Of a stretch of 35,232 nucleotides of DNA, positions 1 to 10,003 are shown piece by piece. The stretch covers positions 1 to 35,232 of the forward strand of contig NZ_BMVU01000058.1 in the NCBI RefSeq assembly GCF_014650875.1. The letters run 5' to 3'. The notes below the pieces were generated by a model. The model did no database searches. It was not told the DNA's origin and saw only the letters and a program-made list of their open reading frames with translations. Both the position numbers and the translations under genes were made by a program. Numbering within the stretch: position 1 is the first letter of the stretch; the number at the start of each line of letters is the position of its first letter. Source of the stretch: Streptomyces minutiscleroticus. GTDB taxonomy: Bacteria > Actinomycetota > Actinomycetes > Streptomycetales > Streptomycetaceae.

Positions 1-95
1 AAACGCCCGGTTACATTCCGAACCCGGAAGCTAAGCCTCACAGCGCCGATGGTACTGCAGGGGGGACCCTGTGGGAGAGTAGGACGCCGCCGAAC
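1..95 (+). rRNA. rrf: 5S ribosomal RNA, 3' part
   Basis: The first 95 bases match the body and 3' end of an actinobacterial 5S rRNA. They include the conserved segment around CCGAACCCGGAAGCTAAG and the 3' part ending in CCGAAC. About 25 bases of the 5' end lie outside the window, so the gene is cut by the window edge and not truncated biologically. This marks the end of an rRNA operon running on the plus strand, followed at once by its terminator. Confidence 0.95.
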
Positions 96-103
96 AAATA
101 TTG

Positions 104-136
104 GGAAAGCCCCACACCATTGGTGTGGGGCTTTCC
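104..136 (+). terminator. rRNA operon terminator
   Basis: A perfect inverted repeat (104-119 with 121-136, written as 16 bp; realistically 15 bp with a 3-base loop) starts nine bases after the 5S 3' end. There is no long T tract, which is common for Streptomyces terminators. The minus-strand DUF58 gene ends at 234, so the same hairpin may also stop transcription from that side. Confidence 0.85.
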
Positions 137-233
137 GCATTTCCGGACCCTTTCCGGGACCTGTTCCAGATCTGCTTCCCCCGAGCCGTCCGCCGGCCTC
201 ATCCGTCAGGATCAGGCCGGCTTCCCCCGCCGC

Positions 234-1543
234 TCACAGGCGTCCCGCTGCCTTCAGGGCCAGATAGGCGTCCGCCAGCGCGGGCGCCAGATCGTCCGGT
301 ACGGCGTCGACGACGGTGACGCCGTACCGGGCCAGCTGGGCGGCGGTGCGGTCGCGTTCGGACTGGGCCTTTGCCGCGGCGGCGGCCTCGTACACCGCCT
401 CCGTCGTGCCGCGTGCGGTGGCCATGGCGGCGATGTGCGGGTCCGCCACCGACGCCAGCAGCACCGTATGGCGCTGCGTGAGCTGGGGCAGCACGGGAAG
501 CAGACCCTCCTCGACGGGGGCCGTGTCCAGGGCGGTGAGCAGGACGATCAGGGAGCGGCGGGGCGCCGTGCGCAGGGCGGTCGCCGTCAGGCCGCGGGCG
601 TCGGTCTCGACGAGCTCGGGTTCGAGGTTCGCCATGGCGGTGACCAGCGACGGCAGGACGTCCGAGGCGGAGCGGCCCTGGACCAGGGCGCGTACCCGGC
701 GGTCGTACGCCAGGAGGTCCACCCGGTCGCCGGCGCGCGAGGCGAGCGCGGCCAGCAGGAGTGCCGCGTCCAGGGCGGCGTCGAGGCGCGGGGCGTCGCC
801 GACGCGGGCGGCCGCGGTGCGGCCCGTGTCCAGGACGACGAGGATGTGGCGGTCCCGTTCGGGGCGCCAGGTGCGGACGGCGACCGCGGACTGGCGGGCC
901 GTCGCGCGCCAGTCGATGGAGCGGGTGTCGTCGCCGGGGACGTACTCGCGGAGGCTGTCGAACTCCGTGCCCTCGCCCCGCGTCAGCACGCTGGTCCGGC
1001 CGTCGAGCTCGCGCAGGCGGGCCAGCCTCGACGGCAGGTGCTTGCGGCTGGTGAACGGGGGCAGGACGCGTACCGTCCAGGGCACCTCGTGGCTGCCCTG
1101 GCGGGCGAACAGGCCGAGGGGGCCGTACGAGCGGACAGTGACGCGGTCCGCGTGGCGGTCGCCGCGGCGGGTGGGCCGCAGCCGCGTCGTGAGGCGGCGG
1201 CGCTCGCCGGGCGGCACCGTCACCGTGTGGCGGGACGCGGCGGTCTCCGTGCCCGGCTGCCAGCTGCTCGGCGGCCAGGCGTCGCGGACGCGGGCGCGCA
1301 GCGGGCGGCGGGACGGGTTGGTCACGGTCAGGGTGACGTCGGCGCTCTCGCCGAGCCGTACCGAGGTGTCGCCGGAGCGGACGAGGCCCAGACGGCGTAC
1401 GGGGGCGGCCAGGGCGTAGTCGCAGGCGCACGCGAGCGCCAGGGGCGCGTTCACGGCGAGCATGCCCGTCCAGCTCGGCTCCCAGAGGCCGACCGGGAGG
1501 GAGCCGAGGGCCGCGAGGAGGGCGGCGCGTCCGGTGAGTGCCA

Positions 1544-1544
<1 letters not shown>
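234..1544 (-). CDS. DUF58 domain protein (MoxR partner)
   Basis: A 436-residue protein with two hydrophobic stretches near the N-terminus (about residues 5-48), then a beta-rich part, then the DUF58 signature at about 198-217 (LREYVPGDDTRSIDWRATAR). The C-terminal third resembles a von Willebrand A-type fold, but the metal-site motif reads DTGRT (about residues 237-241) instead of DxSxS, so metal binding is doubtful. It is the last gene of a five-gene minus-strand operon; its ATG shares one base with the stop of the MoxR gene (TGATG), implying coupled translation. DUF58 proteins are usually encoded next to MoxR ATPases and are thought to act with them as chaperone-like assembly factors. The client is unknown here. 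The family call is strong; the function is inferred from context only. Confidence 0.9.
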
Positions 1545-2532
<988 letters not shown>

Positions 2533-2536
<4 letters not shown>

Positions 2537-3729
2537 GAACGGCGTACCTCTCTTTCGAGGGCGTCGAGGTGGTCTGCGAGGGAGACGAGGGCCGCGTCGT
2601 CGCGGGGCGGCGGCCCGAAGAGAAGGGACTGCGGGGCCTGTTCGCCGGCTCGTCCGGGGAGCCGGGAGGACAGGGCGGGGAGCAGGGCCTCGGGCGTGTG
2701 CGCCTGGGCGACGGGGACGCCGACGAGGGGGGCGAGGCGGGTGCGGGCGGCGGAGCGCAGGGCGTCCGCCGCGCGGTCGCGGGCGTCGGCCTTGTGGTAG
2801 AGGCGGGCGCGGCCCTCGGCGGTCTCGGAGGCGCGGACGACGACGGGGAGCCGTTCGGGGACGAGCCGGCCGAGGCGGCGGGCGCGCCACAGGGCGGCCA
2901 GGGCGGCCGCGACGAAGAGCTGGAGCGTGCCCCAGAGCCAGCCGGAGGGGAGCAGGTCGAAGAGGCCGCGCTGTCCCGTGTCGGGGGCGGTGCCGTCGGA
3001 GAGCGAGGGGAGGTACCAGACCAGGTGGGGACGCGAGCCGAGCAACTGCAGGGCGAGCGAGGCGTTGCCCCGTTCGTCGAGGCTGTCGTTGAGCAGGATG
3101 TCGGGGGCGCCCAGGACGACGGTGTCGCCGTCGCCCCCGGCGTCCGGGAGGCGCAGCAGGGTGGGCAGGCCGTCGCTCGGGTAGCAGGACTCGGCGCCGG
3201 GGGTGTCCGTGGTGTAGCGGAAGCCGCCGGTGTCGGCGGTGCCCGCGCGCCGGGCGGCGGGCAGGGAGCAGCGCGGCGCGAGCGTCGCCTCGTACGCGGG
3301 TGCCGCGTCGGCGGCGACGCCGGGGGCGAGGGTGGCGACGGACGGGCCGGGGGCGACGAGGAGCGTGCGGCCGCCGGAGTCCGCGGTCGCGGCGCGGAGC
3401 CGGGAGAGCTGGTCAGGCGTCAGCAGGTCGGGCACGGCGACCAGGAGGGTGGTGTCGGGACCGGCCGCCGCGCGGGCCCGGTCGAGGGTGGTCACCACGC
3501 GCGTGGAGACCCCGCGGTCGGCGAGGAGTTCGGCGACGGCCCGGCTGCCGTAGGGGGTGGCGGAGCGCGGGTCGAGGCTGCCGCGCTGCTCGCCGGAGCG
3601 GACCACGGCGATGACGGCGGCGCCCACGAGGAGGACCACGAGCGCGAGCACGATCCCCCGGGTACGCGTCCACAGCTGGCGGGCGGTGGGCGAGGCCGAG
3701 GTGGAGGGGAGGGCGGCCCCGGTGGTCAT
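2533..3729 (-). CDS. DUF4350 domain membrane protein
   Basis: A 398-residue protein with a transmembrane segment at about residues 26-43, a large middle domain presumably outside the membrane (about 45-260; containing TPYGSRAVAELLADRGV and later DTVVLGAPDILLNDSLDERGNA), a second membrane segment (about 265-285, GWLWGTLQLFVAAALAALW) and a cytoplasmic C-terminal tail. This layout fits the DUF4350 family found in MoxR/DUF58 operons; the middle domain recalls GldG-like sensor or ligand-binding folds, which is an inference. The start is the ATG at 3729, whose ATGA overlaps the stop of the DUF4129 gene; longer upstream reading is a shadow over that gene. It probably anchors the MoxR complex at the membrane. 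Confidence 0.85.
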
Positions 3730-4475
3730 TCGGCGGCTCCGGGGCCGGTGCGGACGGTGTCGGGGGCGCCGTCGCCGACGAGGACCGGCCTGCTGCGCTC
3801 CACGTCCCGGTCGAGTGCGGTGAGGCGGTCGTACGTCTGTCGGGTCGCGGCCCGCCCGCCGTACGCGACGTCGTCGAAGTCCCGGGCGGCGGCGCGCAGT
3901 TCCCCGGAGTGCGCGGGGAGGGCGCGGGCGGCCTCGGCGGCCGCCTCGTCGGCGGTGCGGCCGGGGCGGACGTCGAGCAGGGCGCGCTCCTCCAGAGAGC
4001 GGACGATGGCGCGCATGCGCTCCTGGACGGCCTGGTTCCAGTGGCCCTGGGCGGCGTGCGCCTCGGCGGCGGCGCGGTGCTCGGCCGCGGTGCGGGGCCG
4101 GTCCTCGAAGAGCGCGGCGGCCGGCGCGGGGGTGCGGCGGGGGCCGCCCAGGCGCCACCAGAGCAGGGCTATGAGCGCCAGGGCGGCGAGGACGACGATC
4201 AGCAGGCCGAGCGAGCCCCCGGGCGTCGCGGAGGCGGCGCGGGAGAAGAGGTCCCCGACCCAGTCCCAGAAGGCGTTCAGGGTGCGTTGGACCAGGCCGG
4301 GGTCGTCCTCGTGGTACATCCGCCGCGACAGTTCGCGACGGGCCGCCTCCCGCGCGGGGTCGCGCGGGACCGTGACCGGTGGTGCGTCGTCGGCGTACGG
4401 CAGTGCCCGCACGCCGGTGCCGCCGGACCGCGGCGGCCCGAGGGCCACCGGGAGAACTCCCCCCGCCATGGACAC
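3726..4475 (-). CDS. DUF4129 domain membrane protein
   Basis: A 249-residue protein with one clear membrane helix (GGSLGLLIVVLAALALIALLWW region, about residues 82-106) and a C-terminal domain of DUF4129 type: an Ala-rich helix with GHWNQAVQERMRAIVRSLEE, then AAEAARALPAHSGELRAAARDFDDVAYGGR. DUF4129 occurs at the end of membrane proteins, often transglutaminase-like ones, in MoxR/DUF58 loci. The start is uncertain: GTG at 4475 has GGGAG eight bases upstream, ATG at 4469 has a longer spacing, and a further in-frame ATG at 4508 would overlap the preceding gene. The stop overlaps the DUF4350 start. Function unknown; family fairly sure. Confidence 0.83.
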   Translation of the reverse strand: MSMAGGVLPVALGPPRSGGTGVRALPYADDAPPVTVPRDPAREAARRELSRRMYHEDDPGLVQRTLNAFWDWVGDLFSRAASATPGGSLGLLIVVLAALALIALLWWRLGGPRRTPAPAAALFEDRPRTAAEHRAAAEAHAAQGHWNQAVQERMRAIVRSLEERALLDVRPGRTADEAAAEAARALPAHSGELRAAARDFDDVAYGGRAATRQTYDRLTALDRDVERSRPVLVGDGAPDTVRTGPGAAE

Positions 4476-4479
4476 CCCG

Positions 4480-5904
4480 TCAGCTCCCGGGCGTGGTGCC
4501 GGGCGCACCCGGGCCGCCGGTGCCGTACTCCTCGACGCCGGCGGCGCGGGCCAGTTCGAGGTCGAGGGCCTCGCGGCGGATGCGCTGGTCGATGTAGAGG
4601 AGCACGGTGACGCCCGCGGTGATCGGGAAGGTGAGCGTGGAGCCGATCACCGAGCCGATGCCGCCGATGATCAGGAACGTCCAGCCGGCGCCGCCGCTGC
4701 CCTCCACGAAGCCGCTGAGCCCCTCGCCGCTCAGGGCCGCGGCCAGGAAGGTGAACGGGATCACGGTGATCGAGGCGACGACGTTCGCGATGACCGTGGC
4801 GAGCAGCTGGATGCCGAAGACCCGCCACCACGCGCCGCGGACCAGCTTGGTGGAGCGGACCAGCGACTTCGGGATGCCCTGCTTCTCCAGCATCAGGGCG
4901 GGGGAGGCGAGCGAGAAGCGGACGAGCAGCCACGTCGCGACGACGGCCGCGGCCAGGCCGCCGAGGACGGCGAGCGCCACCCCGCCCCCGCCGCCGCCCG
5001 CGGCGACGACGAGCAGGCCGGGCACGGTGCCGACGAAGACGATGCCGAGGCCGATGACCGGCAGCAGCAGGGTCAGGCCGAGGAGCCGCAGGAGCTGGGG
5101 GCGAGCGTCGCGCCACGCCTCGCCGAGGGTCACCTGCCTGCCGAGGACGGCGCGGCTGGTGACGGTCGTCAGCAGGGCCGTGGCGACGATGGTGCCCAGC
5201 AGGGAGATCAGCAGGACGACACCGGAGGTCAGCATGGTGTCGGTGAAGGCCTGGCTCAGCTCGTCGACCGTGGCGCTCGGGTCGCTGAGGACCGCGGCGC
5301 TGCCGTCGTCGGCCAGGACGAAGCGCTGGAGCAGGATGACGGCGACCTGCGTGACGACGGCGACGGCCAGCGAGATGCCCAGCACGGTCCGCCAGTACGT
5401 GCGCATGGTCGACACGGCGCCGTCGAGGATCTCGCCGATGCCGAGCGGGCGCAGCGGGATCACACCGGGCTTGGCCGCCGGGGGAGGCCCGCCCCAGCCG
5501 CCGCCCCAGCCGCCGGGGCCGTGTCCGCCGCCCCAGTTCCCGCCTCCGCCCGGAGCGGCGGGCGGAGGCCCGCCCCAGCCGGGACCGGGCGGAGGCGGGA
5601 CCTGGCCGGGGACCCGGCCGCCGGGGGCGCTCCACTGCCCGGCGGGCGGCTGCTGCTCGGACCACTTCGAGGCAGGGCCGCCGGTGTCCGTACCCGGCGC
5701 CGGCTCCGCCGGCCGACCGGACTGTTCCGGTCGGCCTGCCGCGTCCTGCCGGTCCGTTCCGTCCGCCTGCCCGGGCAGGGCGGGGCGGTCCGCCGACTCG
5801 GAGGGACCGGGGCGGTCGGCGGGCCCGGCCGGACCGGAAGCGCCCGGTTCCCGTCCGCCGGAGGGGGCGGATCCGGGCGAGGCCCAGCCCGGAGTGTCTT
5901 TCAT
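4480..5904 (-). CDS. Pro/Gly-rich multi-pass membrane protein (DUF7847-like)
   Basis: A 474-residue protein, first gene of the five-gene operon. The first 150 residues are low complexity and probably disordered, rich in Pro, Gly, Ala and Asp, including runs such as PPPPGPGWGGPPPAAPGGGG. From about residue 155 (PLRPLGIGEILDGAVSTMR) to 455 it has about six hydrophobic segments separated by short loops. This resembles proteins annotated as 'glycerophosphoryl diester phosphodiesterase membrane domain' (DUF7847), which lack the catalytic phosphodiesterase domain; none is seen here either, so no enzymatic role is claimed. The ATG at 5904 has a good AAGGAG seven bases upstream. The stop lies 4 bases before the chosen start of the DUF4129 gene. 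Confidence 0.85.
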   Translation of the reverse strand: MKDTPGWASPGSAPSGGREPGASGPAGPADRPGPSESADRPALPGQADGTDRQDAAGRPEQSGRPAEPAPGTDTGGPASKWSEQQPPAGQWSAPGGRVPGQVPPPPGPGWGGPPPAAPGGGGNWGGGHGPGGWGGGWGGPPPAAKPGVIPLRPLGIGEILDGAVSTMRTYWRTVLGISLAVAVVTQVAVILLQRFVLADDGSAAVLSDPSATVDELSQAFTDTMLTSGVVLLISLLGTIVATALLTTVTSRAVLGRQVTLGEAWRDARPQLLRLLGLTLLLPVIGLGIVFVGTVPGLLVVAAGGGGGGVALAVLGGLAAAVVATWLLVRFSLASPALMLEKQGIPKSLVRSTKLVRGAWWRVFGIQLLATVIANVVASITVIPFTFLAAALSGEGLSGFVEGSGGAGWTFLIIGGIGSVIGSTLTFPITAGVTVLLYIDQRIRREALDLELARAAGVEEYGTGGPGAPGTTPGS

Positions 5905-6044
5905 CGTCGCTCCTTCACGGTGCCCGTCCGCGGTCGCGGCGGCAGGTTGGCTGCCATCGTGCCACGGTGTGCCCGGAAAGTGACCGGTGGCCGTATGGGC
6001 TGCACACCTTCAATTGTCCGCCGGGTACGGGGCAGACTGGGCGG
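5905..6044. promoter_or_regulatory. Divergent promoter region, MoxR operon / mtnA
   Basis: This 140-base gap separates the minus-strand operon from mtnA and must hold both promoters. For mtnA, CAGACT at 6033-6038 ends six bases before the ATG, the geometry of a leaderless -10 box (TAnnnT-like, first base off), and no good ribosome binding site is present. For the minus-strand operon a CACGAT hexamer on the minus strand is the best -10 guess, without a convincing -35. Confidence 0.4.
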
Positions 6045-7187
6045 ATGGCTGATCAGTACGCGCGATCCCGCGAGCACAGCGAGCCCACGGAGATATCTGC
6101 GATCCGGTGGGACGAACCGCCGGAAGGCCCCGTACTGGTCGTACTCGACCAGACGCGGCTGCCGGCCGAGGAGGTCGAGCTGGTGTGCACGGACGCACCG
6201 GCGCTGGTGGAGGCGATCCGTTCGCTCGCCGTGCGCGGCGCGCCGCTGCTCGGCATCGCCGGCGCCTACGGCGTCGCGCTCGCCGCCGCGCGTGGCTTCG
6301 ACGTCGAGGAGGCCGCCGCCGCGCTGGCCGCGGCGCGGCCCACCGCGGTCAATCTCGCCGTCGGCGTGCACCGGGCGCGGACCGCCTACCACGCGGCCCT
6401 CGCCGAGACCGGCGACCAAGACAAGGCCGCCGAGGCGGCGCTCGCCGCGGCGCGGACGCTGCACCGGCAGGACGCCGAGGCCAGCAGGCGCATGGCCGGG
6501 CACGGCCTGGCACTGCTGGAGGAGCTCCTCCCCGGCGGCGGGCACCGCATCCTCACGCACTGCAACACCGGGGCGCTGATCTCCGGCGGCCAGGGCACGG
6601 CGTTCGGGGTGGTGCTGGCCGCGCACCGCGCGGGGCGGCTGCGCCGGCTGTGGGTGGACGAGACGCGGCCGATGCTGCAGGGCGCCCGGCTCACGGCGTA
6701 CGAGGCGGCGCGCCACGGCATGGCGTACACGCTGCTCACCGACGACGCGGCGGGCTCGCTGTTCGCGGCCGGCGAGGTGGACGCCGTGCTGGTCGGCGCC
6801 GACCGCATCGCGGCCGACGGGTCGGTGGCGAACAAGGTGGGCACCTACCCGCTGGCGGTGCTGGCCCGCTACCACCACGTGCCGTTCGTCGTGGTGGCGC
6901 CGCTGACGACGGTGGACCTGGGCACGCCGGACGGGGCGTCCATCGAGATCGAGCAGCGTCCCGGGCACGAGGTGACCGAGATCACGGTCCCGCAGGTGCC
7001 GGTGGCGGGTCTGGGCGGCGGCACCCCGGTGGCCCCCCTGGGAACGCAGGCGTACAACCCCGCCTTCGACGTGACGCCGCCCGAGCTGGTGACGGCGATC
7101 GTCACCGAGGAGGGGGTCGTGTCGCCCGTGACGGGTGAGGCGCTGGACGAGCTGTGTGCGAGGTCACGCCGGGTGACCATGGGCTGA
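6045..7187 (+). CDS. mtnA: Methylthioribose-1-phosphate isomerase
   Basis: A 380-residue cytoplasmic enzyme converting 5-methylthioribose-1-phosphate to methylthioribulose-1-phosphate in the methionine salvage pathway. Family marks are visible in order: RGAPLLGIAGAYG (substrate loop), THCNTG with the catalytic Cys at residue 173, DETRP, and GADRIAADGSVANKVGTY with the catalytic Asp at residue 253. Length fits the family (about 350-380). The ATG at 6045 is preferred over a further in-frame start at 5967, because the latter adds a low-bias stretch and the family N-terminus begins near MADQYARSREH. The gene ends 4 bases before mtrA, so the two are probably cotranscribed although functionally unrelated; the same adjacency is recalled from other Streptomyces. 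Confidence 0.95.
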   Translation: MADQYARSREHSEPTEISAIRWDEPPEGPVLVVLDQTRLPAEEVELVCTDAPALVEAIRSLAVRGAPLLGIAGAYGVALAAARGFDVEEAAAALAAARPTAVNLAVGVHRARTAYHAALAETGDQDKAAEAALAAARTLHRQDAEASRRMAGHGLALLEELLPGGGHRILTHCNTGALISGGQGTAFGVVLAAHRAGRLRRLWVDETRPMLQGARLTAYEAARHGMAYTLLTDDAAGSLFAAGEVDAVLVGADRIAADGSVANKVGTYPLAVLARYHHVPFVVVAPLTTVDLGTPDGASIEIEQRPGHEVTEITVPQVPVAGLGGGTPVAPLGTQAYNPAFDVTPPELVTAIVTEEGVVSPVTGEALDELCARSRRVTMG

Positions 7188-7191
7188 TGGG

Positions 7192-7881
7192 ATGATGGCG
7201 TTCATGAAGGGACGAGTCCTTGTCGTCGATGACGACACCGCACTGGCCGAGATGCTCGGCATCGTGTTGCGTGGCGAAGGTTTTGAGCCGTCTTTCGTGG
7301 CCGACGGCGACAAGGCGCTGGCCGCTTTCCGTGAGGCCAAACCCGATCTCGTGCTGCTCGACCTGATGCTGCCCGGCCGGGACGGCATCGAGGTGTGCCG
7401 CCTGATCAGGGCGGAGTCCGGCGTGCCGATCGTGATGCTCACGGCCAAGAGCGACACCGTGGACGTGGTGGTCGGCCTGGAGTCGGGCGCGGACGACTAC
7501 ATCGTGAAGCCGTTCAAGCCGAAGGAGCTGGTCGCGCGGATCCGCGCACGGCTGCGCAGGTCGGAGGAGCCGGCTCCCGAGCAGCTCGCCATCGGCGACC
7601 TCGTCATCGACGTGGCCGGTCACTCCGTGAAGCGGGAGGGGCAGTCGATCGCGCTGACGCCGCTGGAGTTCGACCTGCTGGTGGCGCTGGCGCGCAAGCC
7701 GTGGCAGGTGTTCACCCGCGAGGTCCTGCTCGAACAGGTCTGGGGCTACCGCCACGCGGCCGACACCCGCCTGGTCAACGTGCATGTGCAGCGGCTGCGC
7801 TCCAAGGTCGAGAAGGACCCGGAGCGGCCGGAGATCGTGGTGACCGTCCGTGGCGTCGGTTACAAGGCCGGACCGAGCTGA
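7192..7881 (+). CDS. mtrA: Two-component response regulator MtrA
   Basis: A 229-residue OmpR/PhoB-type DNA-binding regulator. The receiver domain (about 7-120) has acidic residues D13-D15, phosphoacceptor D57 (LVLLDLMLPGRDG), the MLTAKS threonine/lysine region and the KPF motif. The winged-helix domain (about 135-227) ends with RLRSKVEKDPERPEIVVTVRGVGYKAG. The sequence is nearly the remembered Streptomyces MtrA. In actinobacteria MtrA links envelope state to cell division, osmotic response and, in Streptomyces, development and antibiotic genes. ATG codons lie at 7192, 7195 and 7204; 7192 is taken by family custom. It is followed after 1 base by mtrB. Confidence 0.97.
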   Translation: MMAFMKGRVLVVDDDTALAEMLGIVLRGEGFEPSFVADGDKALAAFREAKPDLVLLDLMLPGRDGIEVCRLIRAESGVPIVMLTAKSDTVDVVVGLESGADDYIVKPFKPKELVARIRARLRRSEEPAPEQLAIGDLVIDVAGHSVKREGQSIALTPLEFDLLVALARKPWQVFTREVLLEQVWGYRHAADTRLVNVHVQRLRSKVEKDPERPEIVVTVRGVGYKAGPS

Positions 7882-7882
7882 C

Positions 7883-10003
7883 ATGGCGCAGGACAGCGCC
7901 GCTTCGGCGCCCGGCCGGCCGGGCGCCCGCTCGGGGCGGCCTGTCGGCCGGGGGACGGCGGGCTCCCGCTGGGCACGGTTCCTGGAGAGCGGGCTGCTCG
8001 AGGGCGGGGTCCAGGGCAGCCCGGTCATCCGGCTGCTCATGCGCTGGGTGCGCCGCCCGCTGCTGCCCGTCATACGGCTGTGGCGGCGCAACATCCAGCT
8101 CAAGGTCGTCGTCACGACCCTGCTGATGTCCCTGGGCGTCGTCCTGCTGCTGGGCTTCGTCGTCATCGGGCAGGTGCGCAACGGCCTGCTGGACGCCAAG
8201 GTGAAGGCATCGCAGAGCCAGGCCACGGGCGGTTTCACGGCCGCGGGCCAGGCCGCCGACAACGCGGCGAACGCGGCCGGGAGCGAGTCCGCGGACCCGG
8301 ACGCCGCCTCGGTGCAGAACGTCAGCGAGTGGATGAGCAACCTCGTGCAGTCCCTCTCCAGCGGCGGCCAGGGCGCGTTCGACGTGGTGACGCTCAGCCC
8401 GGCCGCCGCGGACAGCGGCACCGGGGGCCTCGGCCCGCGCGCCTCGGGCGGCGTGAGCTGGGACCGCAGCGTGCCGGTGGAGCTGCGCCGGCGCGTCGAG
8501 ACGGGCACCGGTGCGATCCAGAGCTACACGCGCGTCGCGTACACCAACGACCGGGACCCCCAGCCCGCGCTGATCATCGGCAAGCGGGTCACCGACCCCA
8601 ACGGCAACCCGTACCAGCTGTACTTCCTCTTCCCGCTCACCCAGGAGGAGAAGTCGCTGAGCCTGGTCAAGGGGACCCTCGCCACGGCCGGGCTGTTCGT
8701 CGTGGTGCTCCTGGGCGCCATCGCCTGGCTGGTGGTGCGCCAGGTCGTCACCCCCGTACGGATGGCGGCGGGCGTCGCCGAGCGGCTGTCCGCCGGGCGC
8801 CTGCAGGAGCGGATGAAGGTCACCGGCGAGGACGACATCGCGCGGCTCGGCGAGGCCTTCAACAAGATGGCGCAGAACCTCCAGCTGAAGATCTCGCAGC
8901 TGGAGGACCTGTCGCGGATGCAGCGGCGGTTCGTCTCCGACGTCTCGCACGAGCTGCGCACGCCGCTGACGACCGTACGGATGGCGGCCGACGTCATCCA
9001 CGAGGCGCGGGAGGACTTCGACCCCGTCACCGCGCGGTCGGCCGAGCTGCTCGCGGACCAGCTGGACCGGTTCGAGTCGCTGCTGGCGGACCTGCTGGAG
9101 ATCAGCCGGTTCGACGCGGGCGCGGCCGCCCTGGAGGCGGAGCCGATAGACCTGCGGGAGGTCGTGCGCCGGGTCGTCAGCGGCGCCGAGCCGCTCGCCG
9201 AGCGCAAGGGCACGCGCATCCGCGTCGTCGGCGACCAGCAGCCCGTGGTCGCCGAGGCGGACGCCCGGCGCGTGGAGCGCGTACTGCGCAACCTCGTGGT
9301 CAACGCCGTCGAGCACGGCGAGGGCAAGGACGTCGTGGTGAAGATGGCCGCCGCGGGCGGGGCCGTCGCGGTCGCCGTGCGCGACTACGGCGTGGGCCTC
9401 AAGCCCGGCGAGGCGACCCGCGTGTTCAGCCGCTTCTGGCGGGCCGACCCGGCCCGCGCGCGGACCACCGGCGGGACGGGCCTGGGGCTGTCCATCGCCC
9501 TGGAGGACGCGCGGCTGCACGGCGGCTGGTTGCAGGCGTGGGGCGAGCCGGGCGGCGGCTCGCAGTTCCGGCTGACGCTGCCGCGGACCGCCGACGAGCC
9601 GCTGCGGGGCTCGCCCATCCCCCTGGAGCCCAAGGACTCGCGGCACCGCCGCGGGCTGGACGACGCGGGCCTGCCGCCCGCGGGCGGCAGCAAGCCGGCC
9701 ACGGTGCCGGCGCAGCCGGACCGGGAGCGCGCGGTGCCGCCGATACCGGCGAGGGCGCCGCTGTCGTCCCACCCGGGGACCGTCGTGGACCCCACGGCGC
9801 TGCCCGGCAGCGGCGCGCGCGTGGTGCCCCGGCCCGCGGGCGAGGTCCGGGACGCCGGCGCGGTGAACGGCCCGCCGGCACAGGACGGCGGCCCGTCCGG
9901 GAGCGGCGCGCCGTCTTCGGACGGCCGGGGCACGGGGACGGGTGCGGACGCCGGCGCGGAGCCGGAACGGCTGGAGCAAGGGGAGGCATTCCGTGGGCGC
10001 TGA
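7883..10003 (+). CDS. mtrB: Sensor histidine kinase MtrB
   Basis: A 706-residue membrane kinase partner of MtrA. A cytoplasmic lead of about 70 residues precedes TM1 (about 75-97), then an extracytoplasmic sensor region (about 98-265), TM2 (about 267-291), HAMP (about 292-345), a HisKA domain with phosphoacceptor H356 in FVSDVSHELRTPLT, and a HATPase domain with NLVVNAVEHG, RDYGVGLKPGE and TGGTGLGLSIALE. The last 130 residues form a Pro/Gly/Ala-rich, probably disordered tail, as in other Streptomyces MtrB proteins. The ATG at 7883 is 1 base after the mtrA stop. The 3' end overlaps lpqB by 11 bases. Confidence 0.97.
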   Translation: MAQDSAASAPGRPGARSGRPVGRGTAGSRWARFLESGLLEGGVQGSPVIRLLMRWVRRPLLPVIRLWRRNIQLKVVVTTLLMSLGVVLLLGFVVIGQVRNGLLDAKVKASQSQATGGFTAAGQAADNAANAAGSESADPDAASVQNVSEWMSNLVQSLSSGGQGAFDVVTLSPAAADSGTGGLGPRASGGVSWDRSVPVELRRRVETGTGAIQSYTRVAYTNDRDPQPALIIGKRVTDPNGNPYQLYFLFPLTQEEKSLSLVKGTLATAGLFVVVLLGAIAWLVVRQVVTPVRMAAGVAERLSAGRLQERMKVTGEDDIARLGEAFNKMAQNLQLKISQLEDLSRMQRRFVSDVSHELRTPLTTVRMAADVIHEAREDFDPVTARSAELLADQLDRFESLLADLLEISRFDAGAAALEAEPIDLREVVRRVVSGAEPLAERKGTRIRVVGDQQPVVAEADARRVERVLRNLVVNAVEHGEGKDVVVKMAAAGGAVAVAVRDYGVGLKPGEATRVFSRFWRADPARARTTGGTGLGLSIALEDARLHGGWLQAWGEPGGGSQFRLTLPRTADEPLRGSPIPLEPKDSRHRRGLDDAGLPPAGGSKPATVPAQPDRERAVPPIPARAPLSSHPGTVVDPTALPGSGARVVPRPAGEVRDAGAVNGPPAQDGGPSGSGAPSSDGRGTGTGADAGAEPERLEQGEAFRGR

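Noticed and set aside
2569..6579. A 1336-codon plus-strand open frame across the MoxR operon and into mtnA
   Set aside because: It is antisense to four supported minus-strand genes and out of frame with mtnA, with no domain recognisable.
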